From NCBI GenBank assembly GCA_002413835.1, contig DHXU01000007.1, positions 1-64,000 on the forward strand: a DNA stretch of 64,000 nucleotides, written 5' to 3'. This document shows, piece by piece, positions 27,152 to 35,996 of this stretch (position 1 is the first letter of the stretch; each line of letters opens with the position of its first letter). Below the pieces are notes generated by a model. That model saw nothing but the letters and a program-made list of their open reading frames with translations. It did no database searches and was not told the origin of the DNA. Source of the stretch: Candidatus Saccharibacteria bacterium UBA5148 (GTDB lineage Bacteria > Patescibacteriota > Saccharimonadia > Saccharimonadales > UBA4665). A program made the position numbers and the translations under genes.

Positions 27152-27238
27152 ATACACTAAGAGTAACCGTTTCTGCCGCCAGTGTCCATCGTCAGAAGAA
27201 AATAGTCAGGGGATGGTGGTAATGTGCGCCAAATCTGT

Positions 27239-27244
27239 TAAAAT
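27239..27244 (+). promoter_or_regulatory. Probable -10 element of rplY
   Basis: TAAAAT about 70 bases before the start; the leader then contains an AGGAA ribosome site, so rplY is a leadered gene. Confidence 0.35.
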
Positions 27245-27313
27245 AGAACCTTAGACCTTATACGAACGTAATTACAGTAAACCGCGAATACCAAACGCTA
27301 GAAGGAACGATGT

Positions 27314-28075
27314 ATGTCACAGGATAAAATTGCATTAACATTAGAAGCACGCACCGTCGAAGGTAAGGCCGTCAAACACTTGCGCAAGGCCGGAATCGTG
27401 CCAGCTGTCGTCCATGATCACGGCAAGGATTCAGTCCTGGTCCAGGGCGATCACAATCTGATTATGAAAGCCTACAAGCAAGCTGGGAAGCACCATCCGA
27501 TCGAACTCAGCGCCGGCGGTAAAAATTATACTGCCATGATCCGGACTATCGAATTCGAACCTCGCAAGCAAGCCCTGACACATGTCGTCTTCAATGCCGT
27601 TTCAGCAACCGAAAAAGTTGAGACTGAAGTTCCACTGCACCCACGTTTTGCCGAAGGCAACGAAGCATCGCCAGCTGAGCGTAATGGTCTGATGGTCCTG
27701 CCGCACCTGACTGCCGTTACGGTACAGGCTGTCTCATCGAAGCTGCCTGATGCCATCGAATACGACGCCGAAAAACTGGTTGAAGTTGGTGACCACATCA
27801 GTGTTGGCGACCTGGTCGCACCGGCCGGTGTTGAAATCATGACTGATGCTTCCCAGGTCATCGTGACTGTCAACGACCCAACGGTCGTTGCGGCTGCCAA
27901 TGACGCTGCCGGTGGTGACGCCGAAGAAGGCACTGGCGACGAAGCGGCCAACGTTGAATCAGAACACGGTTCTGCTGCTGACGATGACCAAACTTCGCAG
28001 GCTGATGAAATCCGCCCAGGTGGCAAAAAGGAATTCGAAGACAAGAGCCAGGGCCACAGCCCAGAAAAACAGTAG
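27314..28075 (+). CDS. rplY: 50S ribosomal protein L25 (Ctc/TL5 type)
   Basis: 253 aa. The 5S rRNA-binding N-terminal beta domain (RTVEGKAVKHLRKAGIVPAVVH) is followed by the TL5/Ctc C-terminal domain (to about 190). A ~60-residue acidic tail rich in Asp, Glu, Gly and Ser comes last. L25 binds 5S rRNA in the large subunit. The start is supported by AGGAACG upstream. A strong terminator follows. Confidence 0.95.
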   Translation: MSQDKIALTLEARTVEGKAVKHLRKAGIVPAVVHDHGKDSVLVQGDHNLIMKAYKQAGKHHPIELSAGGKNYTAMIRTIEFEPRKQALTHVVFNAVSATEKVETEVPLHPRFAEGNEASPAERNGLMVLPHLTAVTVQAVSSKLPDAIEYDAEKLVEVGDHISVGDLVAPAGVEIMTDASQVIVTVNDPTVVAAANDAAGGDAEEGTGDEAANVESEHGSAADDDQTSQADEIRPGGKKEFEDKSQGHSPEKQ

Positions 28076-28100
28076 TCACGTAGTAAATTTTTTTTCCCAG

Positions 28101-28129
28101 GAATAACCGGCAATCTCAGCCGGTTATTC
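28101..28129. terminator. Bidirectional intrinsic terminator
   Basis: A perfect 11-bp stem (GAATAACCGGC and complement) with a 7-nt loop between convergent rplY and the ABC exporter pair. A run of T precedes it (minus-strand A) and TTCT follows. The right arm overlaps the last codons of the ABC gene. Confidence 0.75.
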
Positions 28130-29893
28130 TTCTATAAAGCCGCCGGACTGATGGCTCCACAATCTGGCGTATAGACCTCTCTGTTTCAGCAGTTCGGCAT
28201 GGGTGCCGTCCTCGATAATCTTACCTTCGTCGAGCACGATGATCCGGTCCAACCGTTGTATGGTGCTCAGGCGGTGGGCGATGACGATAGTCGTGCGGTC
28301 CTGCATCAGTTTTTCCAGGGCTTTCTGAATGACCTGTTCGCTCTCGCTGTCCAGTGCGCTGGTTGCTTCATCGAGCACCAGGATTGGCGCATTTTTCAGG
28401 ATAGCCCGGGCGATGGCGATGCGCTGGCGCTGCCCGCCGGAGAGCTTGACGCCTCGTTCTCCGACGATGGTGTCCAGGCCGTGCGGCAGTGCTTGGATGA
28501 AGTCGAGGGCGTAGGCCTTGCGGGCTGCATCACGGATGTCGGTATCACTGGCTTTTATCTGGCCGTAGGCGATATTTTCGCGGACTGAGCGGTGGAATAG
28601 CAGCGGCTCCTGGGGAACGTACGCAATGCTGCGGCGCAGACTGGCCTGGGTGACGCCGGCAATGTCCTGCCCGTCTATGCAAATCATACCGGAACGGATG
28701 TCGTCAAAGCGCAGCAACAGCCGGGTAAATGTCGATTTGCCACCGCCACTCGGTCCAATCAGCCCGACCTTCTGGCCGGCCCGGATGTGCAGGGACAGGT
28801 CTTCGAAGACTGCCTGCTCAGCGGTCGATTCCGGGTAGTGAAAATTGATTGCATCATAGTTGATGACTCCTGCCGTAACCTGCAGCGACGTTGCCTTGTG
28901 GCTATCCCTGACTTCTGAAGTTTCCAACAGAATCTCGGTCATCGGCGAGGCGGACAGCAGGCCTTCTTCGACAGTCCGGAAGATAGTACCGAGTTCGAAC
29001 AACCGGTTAGTCAGCGTAATGGTGTAGCTGAAAGCAAAGATGCCGATGGCCAGGATAGCAGGGTTGCTGTGGACCTGTCTGACGATAATCAACACGAACA
29101 GTATCTGCATCAGCAGCAGCGCCGCCATCCGGTTGTTACCTTTGGTAGCTGCCGTCTGCCAATCGCGTTGGCGCAGTATGGACAATGTGCTGTTCAACTC
29201 GCGGTGGTGTGTCAGCTCGTAGTCTTCGGCGGCGAATGTCTTGACGGTCTGGGTGTTGACGATAACGTCTGACAGATGGGACGTCACAGCCTTGGAGGCT
29301 GCCAGGCGATTCGCACGGAGCCCCGAGCGCCGGCGGCTCTCAATCCAGGACCAGGCGACTGTCACCGTTACCAGGGCAGCCAGCGACAGGCCCAGCTGCC
29401 AGGAATGCAGCATGACCAGCACGATCCCGGACAGCGTAATGATGCTGAACGGTAGCATATTGATGAACAATGCGCCGCAGAGCGAGCTGAAGGCGTTCGG
29501 GTAATCGATGGCGTCGGAAACCAGCTTGCCGCTGATACGGTTGTTATGAAAGCCGACGCTGCGCGCCAGCAGGGCTTCGAGGGCGATAGTCTGCAGATCA
29601 CTCTGCGTGATTGCCTGAAAGGCCATCAGCTTCTTAAAGCCGTAGCGGTTCAGCACCACCCCGATCACGGCAAAGACCACCAGGGGCGGAATATAGTGCA
29701 GTGTCGTATCTGACTTAACCGCGATGGTGGCCAGAATACGGCTGATATAAAACGGTACGACGATGCCGGTGCAGATTGAGGACACTGGATTGAGCAGCGA
29801 CTGCAGAAACAGCTTCTTTTGCTGCATTGCGGCCCGCCACAGCAAGCGTATGGTGTCGCGGTCAGAGATGATTGATTCAGTTTTGGCCACCAT
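28124..29893 (-). CDS. ABC exporter half-transporter (second gene of pair)
   Basis: 589 aa from the ATG at 29893 (MVAKTESII), preceded by GGAGGAC within the end of the upstream gene. The six-helix ABC_membrane domain (about 20-300) is followed by the ATPase domain: Walker A GPSGGGKST, signature LSGGQRQR, Walker B LVLDEATSALDSES and switch His in IVIAHRLST. All catalytic residues are present. Family members export drugs, lipids or peptides. The gap to the upstream stop is five bases, so the two form a coupled pair and probably a heterodimer. Confidence 0.92.
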   Translation of the reverse strand: MVAKTESIISDRDTIRLLWRAAMQQKKLFLQSLLNPVSSICTGIVVPFYISRILATIAVKSDTTLHYIPPLVVFAVIGVVLNRYGFKKLMAFQAITQSDLQTIALEALLARSVGFHNNRISGKLVSDAIDYPNAFSSLCGALFINMLPFSIITLSGIVLVMLHSWQLGLSLAALVTVTVAWSWIESRRRSGLRANRLAASKAVTSHLSDVIVNTQTVKTFAAEDYELTHHRELNSTLSILRQRDWQTAATKGNNRMAALLLMQILFVLIIVRQVHSNPAILAIGIFAFSYTITLTNRLFELGTIFRTVEEGLLSASPMTEILLETSEVRDSHKATSLQVTAGVINYDAINFHYPESTAEQAVFEDLSLHIRAGQKVGLIGPSGGGKSTFTRLLLRFDDIRSGMICIDGQDIAGVTQASLRRSIAYVPQEPLLFHRSVRENIAYGQIKASDTDIRDAARKAYALDFIQALPHGLDTIVGERGVKLSGGQRQRIAIARAILKNAPILVLDEATSALDSESEQVIQKALEKLMQDRTTIVIAHRLSTIQRLDRIIVLDEGKIIEDGTHAELLKQRGLYARLWSHQSGGFIEE

Positions 29894-29898
29894 GTTCG

Positions 29899-31725
29899 TT
29901 AGTCCTCCATAAAGCCGCCGGACTGGTGGCTCCACAGTTTGGCATAGGTACCACCGGCGCGGATCAGCTCCTTGTGACTGCCTTGCTCAGTTATCCGGCC
30001 TTTGTTCATGACAATGATGCGGTCCATGTGCTGGATAGTACTCAGGCGGTGGGCGATGACGATGGCAGTACGGCCTTCCATCAGCCGCCACAGGGCATCC
30101 TGGATCAGGATTTCGCTCTCCGAATCGAGGGCGGAGGTGGCTTCGTCGAGCACCAATATTGGGGCATTCTTAATCATCGCCCGGGCAATTGCCACGCGCT
30201 GTCGCTGGCCGCCGCTCAGCTTGACACCACGTTCACCGACCAGGGTATCGTAGCCCTGCGGCAACTGGGCAATAAACTCGTGAGCATTAGCCAGTTTGGC
30301 GATTGACTCAATTTCGCGCTGCGTCGTGCCCGGTCGACCATAGGCGATGTTTTCTGATAGGCTACGGTGAAAGAGCAGGGGTTCCTGAGGCACGTACGCA
30401 ATATGGGCGTGCAGATTATCCTGAGTAATGTTACGGATGTCGTGGCCGTCGACCTTGATGGCACCGCTGTCGATGTCACTGAAACGCAGCAGCAGCCGGG
30501 TCAGCGATGTTTTGCCCGAGCCGGAATGGCCGACCAGGCCGATTTTCTCTCCAGCCTTGACATTGATGGTCAAATCTTTGAAAAGCGGCCGTTTGTTTTC
30601 GCCGTAGGTAAAGGTGACGTCCTCGAAGCTGATACTGCCGCGAACAATATGGGCGTCTTCCGGCTGTACCGGGTCCTGTATTTCGGGGGTGATCTGCAGA
30701 ATCTTGACCATATCGCTGGCATCGCCAAAGGCGCGATTATATTGCCGCAGCACGTTCTGGAATTCCCAAAGCCGCTGGCCGACGGATGCGGTGTAATTAA
30801 CGATCAGGAACAAGGTAGCGATATCTGACCTGAAGGTGCCGGCGCCGACGACGGCAATGACCAGCGCCGAGATACCGATACTGGACGTCACGATGCTGGA
30901 ATAGGTCTCGCGTACCATTGTGGCTTTCATGGAACGGGCGCCAGCCAGCTTGGTCTCTCCGGCAATGTCGCCGTAGCGTTCCATCTCGTAATTACCGGCA
31001 GCGAAGCTTTTGACGACCATCAGGTTGGAGATGCTGTCAGCCAGATAACCCGTCTGATGACTTTGGGCTTCAGATTCCATAGTATTGGCGTAGCGGACCT
31101 TTTTGGAGAAAAAGAAGGTGCCGATTATATATATTAACGAGAAGCCTAATAGCGACACGGCATACAGCGGCACGCGCGGTGCCAATATTATGACTGTCGC
31201 CAGCATCGAGACAAGCAGCGGTAACAGGTTGAAGATTGACGCGTCGATAAAGCGGATATAGGCGCCTGTCAATTTGGTTGCCTGGGAGACGAGCGAACCG
31301 GCGAAACGGTTGCCGTGAAAGCCGGCGCTTAGGTTGACGAGGTGGTCGAATACTTTTTGCGACAGATCGCGGACGACACGCAGCTCAAGGTTCCAGATCA
31401 GCCAGATATTGACGCGCCAGCCGATTATGCCACTGAGGATCGTGGCGGCTGCATAGGCAATGATGTACGGCTTGAAACTACCCCAGACATTGCTGGTGTC
31501 GTAGCCCCGCTGACTGATTTTGGCAAAGACGAGCGACAGGATGTACGGCTCCAGAAAGTTCATAATGAGTATCGTGACCGGCAGCATGATGAGCAGCGGC
31601 ACCAGGAAGCGTTTGTACCTGATAGCATGCAACCAGAACAAGCGGATCGTCAGCTTGGTAATATCTTCTGAGGTATCCTCGGCAGCCGGTTTCTTTGCTG
31701 CCTTGGCCGGGTTGTTTTGTTTCAT
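29899..31725 (-). CDS. ABC exporter half-transporter (first gene of pair)
   Basis: 608 aa. A short Lys/Ala-rich N-terminus, the six-helix membrane domain (about 40-330) and the ATPase domain with Walker A GHSGSGKTS, signature LSGGQRQR, Walker B LVLDEATSALDSES and IVIAHRLST. It resembles the BmrCD/LmrCD class of paired exporters, but unlike several of those, neither member shows a degenerate ATP site. The C-terminus of both proteins ends LWSHQSGGF(M/I)E(D/E), showing recent common origin by duplication. Substrate unknown. Confidence 0.92.
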   Translation of the reverse strand: MKQNNPAKAAKKPAAEDTSEDITKLTIRLFWLHAIRYKRFLVPLLIMLPVTILIMNFLEPYILSLVFAKISQRGYDTSNVWGSFKPYIIAYAAATILSGIIGWRVNIWLIWNLELRVVRDLSQKVFDHLVNLSAGFHGNRFAGSLVSQATKLTGAYIRFIDASIFNLLPLLVSMLATVIILAPRVPLYAVSLLGFSLIYIIGTFFFSKKVRYANTMESEAQSHQTGYLADSISNLMVVKSFAAGNYEMERYGDIAGETKLAGARSMKATMVRETYSSIVTSSIGISALVIAVVGAGTFRSDIATLFLIVNYTASVGQRLWEFQNVLRQYNRAFGDASDMVKILQITPEIQDPVQPEDAHIVRGSISFEDVTFTYGENKRPLFKDLTINVKAGEKIGLVGHSGSGKTSLTRLLLRFSDIDSGAIKVDGHDIRNITQDNLHAHIAYVPQEPLLFHRSLSENIAYGRPGTTQREIESIAKLANAHEFIAQLPQGYDTLVGERGVKLSGGQRQRVAIARAMIKNAPILVLDEATSALDSESEILIQDALWRLMEGRTAIVIAHRLSTIQHMDRIIVMNKGRITEQGSHKELIRAGGTYAKLWSHQSGGFMED

Positions 31726-32024
31726 GACGGGAGCCTTTGCTTGTATATGAGTTTGTGGGTGTTGCGGCCGCGAATGTGTAGCGCGGTACGTACCGGGTAG
31801 TATTGCTGAAAAGCTGCGTACTTCTGGGGTAGATTATTGCCAGCGAGCAGGTTATGTGATGGCTGTGGCGGCAGACATCTGTGCCAGGTAAAAGGACGTG
31901 TCAAACAGGAGTAATGACAGTGAAAACAGTTGCCGCCCCGTGTTAGTTGCTAAAGAATATGTTTCATCTTATACTATTAAATTTGTAAAAGCAAACACAT
32001 TTCGCTTACACTAAAGCTATAGCT
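31726..32024. other. Divergent promoter region
   Basis: About 300 bp between the ABC pair and the acidic membrane protein. A minus-strand TATACA lies at 31742-31747; a plus-strand promoter TTGTAA (31983-31988), 18 bp, TACACT (32007-32012) lies 12 bases before the next ATG. No other structure is clear. Confidence 0.4.
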
Positions 32025-33944
32025 ATGGAATTCAGCTCATTTTCGTCGCCCGAATCGTCGCCAGGATCTGGCGGTCCAAATCCTTCTCCAGAAAGTGGTA
32101 AGGACTCTAGTGATAGTAAGAAAAAGAAGTCAACTGGTTCGACGGCGCTGCGGGCAGAATTTGCTACCGACTCACCCGACAGGAAGGAAACGGCCAGCGT
32201 AGATCGGGCCTCAAAGACGGAGTCACTCTGGAAAAAACTGACGGGTGAGGCGAGTGCATCGGATGAGCCGGACCTGCCATTATTCGGTATACAGAAGCCT
32301 CACGAAGCAGCGTCAGCTGAAACCAAAGCCAGCAACCAGCCGCTACTCACAGATTCCGAAAATAAAAAAGCGTCCGAAACTCCCATAGAATCTGGCACAG
32401 AATCCGGGGAAACGCATCATGAGACCGAGGCAGATGCAACCGCCGATGCTGAAACAGGCGCTGAGGATGACCCTGAGTCCGAAAGGTTGACTGATGCCGA
32501 GCTGAAGCATGCTGCCCAGGAACTTATCAAATTAGACCTGGAAGCAGCTGAAGGTGAATTATATGAGCGTTCCCGGTCAGAGTCCGATGCCACTGAAGCG
32601 GCCGTTGCGGCCGCACCGGTGGTTATGCTTCGGGAAATGGGGAAGAATCTTGGGCCGGATAGCACGATGTCGGTCAGCGAGGCACTTGACGCCGCTCACC
32701 TGGCTGTGGCTGAGGATATAGAGGCATTTGGCCATGATGGCCACGATGATCTGGATGACGCAGCTGCCGCAGAGTCTGAGCCGGCAGAGGAGGAAGCGGA
32801 GGATGTCCCTGATTCTGCTACCTTGTCTACTGTTTCCCCAGTGCGGCCACCTGTGCCACCTCCAGCCGGGCCACCGCATGGTCCCCCTGGCGGTCCGCCC
32901 GGTGGAGTCGGCTCCGCCTCGTCGCCTGATGTCATGCCAGTCGAAACTGCCTGGCATAACGAACGAGTTGCCGGTGCCCGCGGCCTGATTGTCGGCGTGC
33001 TGGCTGGCTTATACTTTGGCAACCGGCATGGTAAGAAAGTCGGGCACAAAGAATCTGACAAGAAATCGGCGCCGGTTATCCGGAGTTTTGAACACCAGGT
33101 CAAAGGGCTGCAGGACAGTATTACAGCCAAAGAACAACAGATTAAGAATCAAGCCCGCGAGAAACTGGATAGTCTGATGAAGAATCAGGAACGGCAACGT
33201 CTGGCTGAAAGCTTGTTGCAGTCGGCGACGACTCAGGCAGCTGGCACAGAAGCCCGGCGTCCGGATGTACTGACTGCTTCCGGCGAGCCAGCTGGAGCTG
33301 AACCGTACTCCCGACGCCGTGAGACTTATGGTAACCACTCAGGAGCTGCTGAAGTCGGCCGCATACTCGTCGAGGCGCCATTGGCTGCCGCGCTACTGAT
33401 GACTGAGCGGGCAAGACCTGCGAGCTTCGCAGAGCGTGCCGGCGTCGTGCCGTTCAATAAGAAGGCCGAAGAATTTAGCCGTGAGGAACTGATGACGACC
33501 GCCGAAAAGCTGACGGTTCAAGGTGTCAGCCTGAAGGAGATGGTTGCGGTCGGCAGTCTCGACGAACAATCACTGCGGCGTGTCATCGGCGAATTCCTGG
33601 AGGGTGGTGATGTCAGCAGGGCCGTAGCGCGCGAAGTCAAAGAAAAGGAACTCAAATACGAGCGCGACCCACGCATGCGCCATGCCGCCGCTGCTGCGGC
33701 TCAGGCTGCTGGCTCAGGCGGCTCCGGTAGTGGGTCGGGCGGACTGGTAGCAGTTCAGCCAACCAACGATGTAGATACGAACGAGCTTCCGACGCCCCAG
33801 GATTCCCCGGAATACACTGGGCCGACCCCGACGCCTAATGCTGCCACGCTCAAAGCCATCCGCAACAAACAGATGGCGACCGTCGCGGCTACTACCGTGC
33901 TCATCGCTCTAGCTGTCATCATTCTGATTATAGTTACTGGCTGA
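32025..33944 (+). CDS. Acidic, tail-anchored protein of unknown function
   Basis: 639 aa. Residues 1-260 are highly acidic and Ser/Glu/Asp/Ala-rich (probably disordered). A proline-rich stretch follows (PPVPPPAGPPHGPPGGPPGG, about 274-293), then a Gly-containing hydrophobic patch (about 318-334, LIVGVLAGLYFG). A Lys/Gln/Glu coiled coil spans about 345-400, a conserved-looking helical part about 440-550, and one C-terminal transmembrane helix 613-637. The bulk is expected in the cytoplasm with a tail anchor. No family is recognised. The stop codon is inside a large inverted repeat. Confidence 0.6.
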   Translation: MEFSSFSSPESSPGSGGPNPSPESGKDSSDSKKKKSTGSTALRAEFATDSPDRKETASVDRASKTESLWKKLTGEASASDEPDLPLFGIQKPHEAASAETKASNQPLLTDSENKKASETPIESGTESGETHHETEADATADAETGAEDDPESERLTDAELKHAAQELIKLDLEAAEGELYERSRSESDATEAAVAAAPVVMLREMGKNLGPDSTMSVSEALDAAHLAVAEDIEAFGHDGHDDLDDAAAAESEPAEEEAEDVPDSATLSTVSPVRPPVPPPAGPPHGPPGGPPGGVGSASSPDVMPVETAWHNERVAGARGLIVGVLAGLYFGNRHGKKVGHKESDKKSAPVIRSFEHQVKGLQDSITAKEQQIKNQAREKLDSLMKNQERQRLAESLLQSATTQAAGTEARRPDVLTASGEPAGAEPYSRRRETYGNHSGAAEVGRILVEAPLAAALLMTERARPASFAERAGVVPFNKKAEEFSREELMTTAEKLTVQGVSLKEMVAVGSLDEQSLRRVIGEFLEGGDVSRAVAREVKEKELKYERDPRMRHAAAAAAQAAGSGGSGSGSGGLVAVQPTNDVDTNELPTPQDSPEYTGPTPTPNAATLKAIRNKQMATVAATTVLIALAVIILIIVTG

Positions 33945-34085
33945 GCCGTAAAACCTTCTCCCTCGAACCCGTTCACGCGCGGAAAGACGACTGCCGAGCC
34001 CCGGGGTCTCGTCAGATCGCCTATCCGGCTCGCATACCTACTCGGGGAGCGGCTAGGGTTCTCGGGAAAAGGTTTTGCGGCTCAG
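33941..34085. repeat. 145-nt rod-like inverted repeat
   Basis: Outer arms 33941-33970 and 34056-34085 match at about 26 of 30 positions (CTGAGCCG, AAAACCTT and AACCC blocks). Inner arms 33993-34003 and 34043-34053 pair with one 2x2 internal loop. RNA from either strand would fold into a long rod. No T-run follows, and the right arm stops six bases before the trhO -10 element. Confidence 0.6.
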
Positions 34086-34091
34086 ATAGGC

Positions 34092-34097
34092 TATACT
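34092..34097 (+). promoter_or_regulatory. -10 element of trhO
   Basis: GGC-TATACT ending six bases before the ATG at 34104; leaderless mRNA expected. Confidence 0.55.
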
Positions 34098-34103
34098 AGA
34101 CTA

Positions 34104-34964
34104 ATGCAGAAAATCATTCTCTATTACAAATTCGTGCCACTGCCTGCCCCTGACATGACCATGCTCTGGCAGCGTGAGCTCGCCCGGCGCTTAAACCTGA
34201 GGGGCCGCGTTATTATCAGCCAGCACGGCATCAACGGCACGCTGGGCGGCGAGCTCGACGATCTCAAGATCTATGTCAAAGAGATGAATCTGACTACTGA
34301 GTTCAAGGACGTCCAGTATAAGTGGAGCGATGGCAGCCGCGAAGATTTTCCGAAGCTATCAGTAAAAGTGCGCAAGGAACTGGTGACGCTCGAGCCTGAG
34401 GAGGAATTTGATGTCTTCGACAGCGGCACCGCGCTCAAACCGGCAGCCTGGCATAAATATCTCAGCGAGCATCCGGAGGCGACAGTCTTCGATGCTCGCA
34501 ATCAATACGAATCTGACATCGGCAAGTTTAAAGGTGCGATTGTACCCCAGATAAAAACCTTCAAAGACGTCAAAAAAGAACTCGAGAAACTTCCCAAAGA
34601 CAAGCCGGTCCTGACGTATTGCACCGGGGACATCCGCTGCGAATACCTCAGTGCCTACATGAAACACACAGGCTTCCAGGACGTCTATCATCTCGACGGC
34701 GGCATCGTGAAATACGGTCAGCAATTCGGAGACGCCGGCCATTGGGAAGGCAAGTGCTACGTATTTGATAAACGGATGAGTCTTCCTTTTTCCGACCAGG
34801 CGAGCGATATCGGCACGTGCGTCCGCTGTAAAACAGCGACGAGCCACTACGAGAACTGTGCCCGCCCGGACTGTAACCAGCAGATTCTGCTGTGTGAAAA
34901 TTGTGCCGAGCAGTCTTTATTTTGTTCCGAAAAATGCCAGGAAGATGTTGCCGTCATTTCATAG
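34104..34964 (+). CDS. trhO: tRNA uridine(34) hydroxylase TrhO (rhodanese-related)
   Basis: 286 aa. The N-terminal UPF0176/acylphosphatase-like domain (about 1-95, with HGINGTLGG) is followed by a rhodanese domain carrying the active loop CTGDIR (Cys173 to Arg178; commonly CTGGIR). A C-terminal cysteine-rich zinc-binding tail is present (CVRC, CENC, FCSEKC). TrhO makes 5-hydroxyuridine at tRNA position 34. It is shorter than the E. coli protein (about 350). Confidence 0.9.
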   Translation: MQKIILYYKFVPLPAPDMTMLWQRELARRLNLRGRVIISQHGINGTLGGELDDLKIYVKEMNLTTEFKDVQYKWSDGSREDFPKLSVKVRKELVTLEPEEEFDVFDSGTALKPAAWHKYLSEHPEATVFDARNQYESDIGKFKGAIVPQIKTFKDVKKELEKLPKDKPVLTYCTGDIRCEYLSAYMKHTGFQDVYHLDGGIVKYGQQFGDAGHWEGKCYVFDKRMSLPFSDQASDIGTCVRCKTATSHYENCARPDCNQQILLCENCAEQSLFCSEKCQEDVAVIS

Positions 34965-34984
34965 AACATGTGTTGACTATTTCA

Positions 34985-35012
34985 TTGACAACTTGTAATC
35001 TTTACTTACAAA
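34985..35012 (+). promoter_or_regulatory. Putative promoter of cassette A
   Basis: TTGACA (34985-34990), 16 bp, TACAAA (35007-35012), just before the conserved leader. AT-rich against the GC-rich coding part. Confidence 0.45.
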
Positions 35013-35107
35013 GTGTTATCCAATGCACCACACAACCGCGTTGTCGATGTGACATCTTTGTAGTACATCGACAGTGTAACCCACAAGCGCCCGGAAAGGG
35101 GTGCACC
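35011..35107 (+). ncRNA. Conserved structured 5' leader, copy A
   Basis: About 97 nt, strongly similar to 35900-35996. The core hairpin is TGTCGATG (35042-35049) pairing with CATCGACA (35066-35073), with a shared loop TGACnnnTTTGT. A shared GGAAAGGGGTGCA purine block follows just before the ATG. Conservation outside the coding region suggests a regulatory RNA leader. Confidence 0.55.
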
Positions 35108-35707
35108 ATGAACGGATCGTCAAGATCTACCGTCTCGCTCGGCGCCTTCGTTGGCTTCGGCGTGACGATGTACTTCCTCGGACGTGGCAACCTGCTTCAC
35201 GGGTTGAACATCCAGTACGTCGGCTACGCGCTGACGCTGCAGATCGCCGGCTTCCTCATCGTGATGATGGGCCAGAAGTACGGCAAGCGCCACTGGCAGG
35301 CGATAACTCGTTCGGACACGGAGAGCAACTTCGGGACGGTCGTCATGGGACTTCTGCTCACCGGAATTTCGGTGATCGGTCTGTGCCTGATGTCGGCGAC
35401 GGTCTTCGTTCCCGGACTCGGCTTCCTGCTGGCACTCCTCCGCACCCGGACGACGGCATTTGTCGCCATCAACCAGATGTCATTCGTGAACTCTGGCGTC
35501 GTGGCACTCCTCCTGGTCTTCGCGGCCATCGTCGTGCGCCAGCTCCTGCCGACCATGAACCGGTCTTGGCTCGGCAACCTGCTTGGCAGGCTGCATCTTC
35601 CCTCGCGGAAGCAGCGTTCCGAGCAGGAGATCGAGGACTTCGACGACCAGCAGAGCTACGCCCCCCAACCGATGTTCGCATCGGTTCGGCCCATGCAGGG
35701 GGACTGA
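35108..35707 (+). CDS. Four-helix membrane protein, cassette A
   Basis: 199 aa from the ATG at 35108, set directly after GGAAAGGGGTGCACC. Four transmembrane helices are visible (about 8-25, 37-55, 75-101, 120-141), followed by a cytoplasmic tail with acidic and Gln-rich residues (EQEIEDFDDQQ). The coding sequence is much richer in GC-ending codons than its surroundings. It is a distant relative of the next gene (shared LQIxG, then RSD and TGI motifs between helices 2 and 3). No family is recognised. Low similarity of the coding parts against strongly similar flanks is notable. Confidence 0.6.
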   Translation: MNGSSRSTVSLGAFVGFGVTMYFLGRGNLLHGLNIQYVGYALTLQIAGFLIVMMGQKYGKRHWQAITRSDTESNFGTVVMGLLLTGISVIGLCLMSATVFVPGLGFLLALLRTRTTAFVAINQMSFVNSGVVALLLVFAAIVVRQLLPTMNRSWLGNLLGRLHLPSRKQRSEQEIEDFDDQQSYAPQPMFASVRPMQGD

Positions 35708-35721
35708 GCTCTGGCTCGGGT

Positions 35722-35757
35722 GGGCGGCGCATCTGCGTTCACGCAGCTGCGCTGCCC
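35722..35757 (+). terminator. GC-rich hairpin followed by a C-run, cassette A
   Basis: A 16-bp stem with 15 pairs (GGGCGGCGCATCTGCG, loop TTCA), followed by CCCCC instead of Ts. It may be a terminator or a 3' stabiliser. TGTCGATTTT (35780-35789) follows, a motif shared with cassette B. Confidence 0.45.
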
Positions 35758-35858
35758 CCCCCATGCTCAAAGCTACACTGTCGATTTTCCACCTTTATAC
35801 TATGACTAACGTGTCCGATTCTCGTGTATTGCTAATTGTCAGGCTTATATAATAATAG

Positions 35859-35887
35859 TTGATTATTGTTGAGAAACATTGTAGGCT
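35859..35887 (+). promoter_or_regulatory. Putative promoter of cassette B
   Basis: TTGATT (35859-35864), 17 bp, TAGGCT (35882-35887); weak -10. It precedes the second conserved leader. Confidence 0.35.
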
Positions 35888-35899
35888 TCGTCCTGACAG

Positions 35900-35996
35900 A
35901 GTGTTCTCCATGCACTACTACACAGAGCATGTCGATGTGACGCTTTTGTTGTTCATCGACAATGCAACCAACAACCCTCGGAAGGGGCGCATCAAC
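35900..35996 (+). ncRNA. Conserved structured 5' leader, copy B
   Basis: Aligns with 35011-35107 over its whole length. The hairpin TGTCGATG (35930-35937) with CATCGACA (35954-35961) and the GGAAGGGGCGCA block before the ATG are retained, and differences fall mostly in the loop and spacers. Confidence 0.55.

Noticed and set aside
31784..31795. 12-bp perfect palindrome CGGTACGTACCG as an operator
   Set aside because: Palindromes of this length are expected several times by chance in 64 kb, and it is not repeated near other promoters.
31722..31904. 60-codon minus-strand frame upstream of the ABC pair
   Set aside because: It overlaps the start of the ABC gene, has no ribosome site and a random-looking composition.
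33941..34085. SRP RNA or tmRNA in the inverted repeat
   Set aside because: The GGAA apical motif of SRP RNA and the tRNA-like ends of tmRNA are missing.
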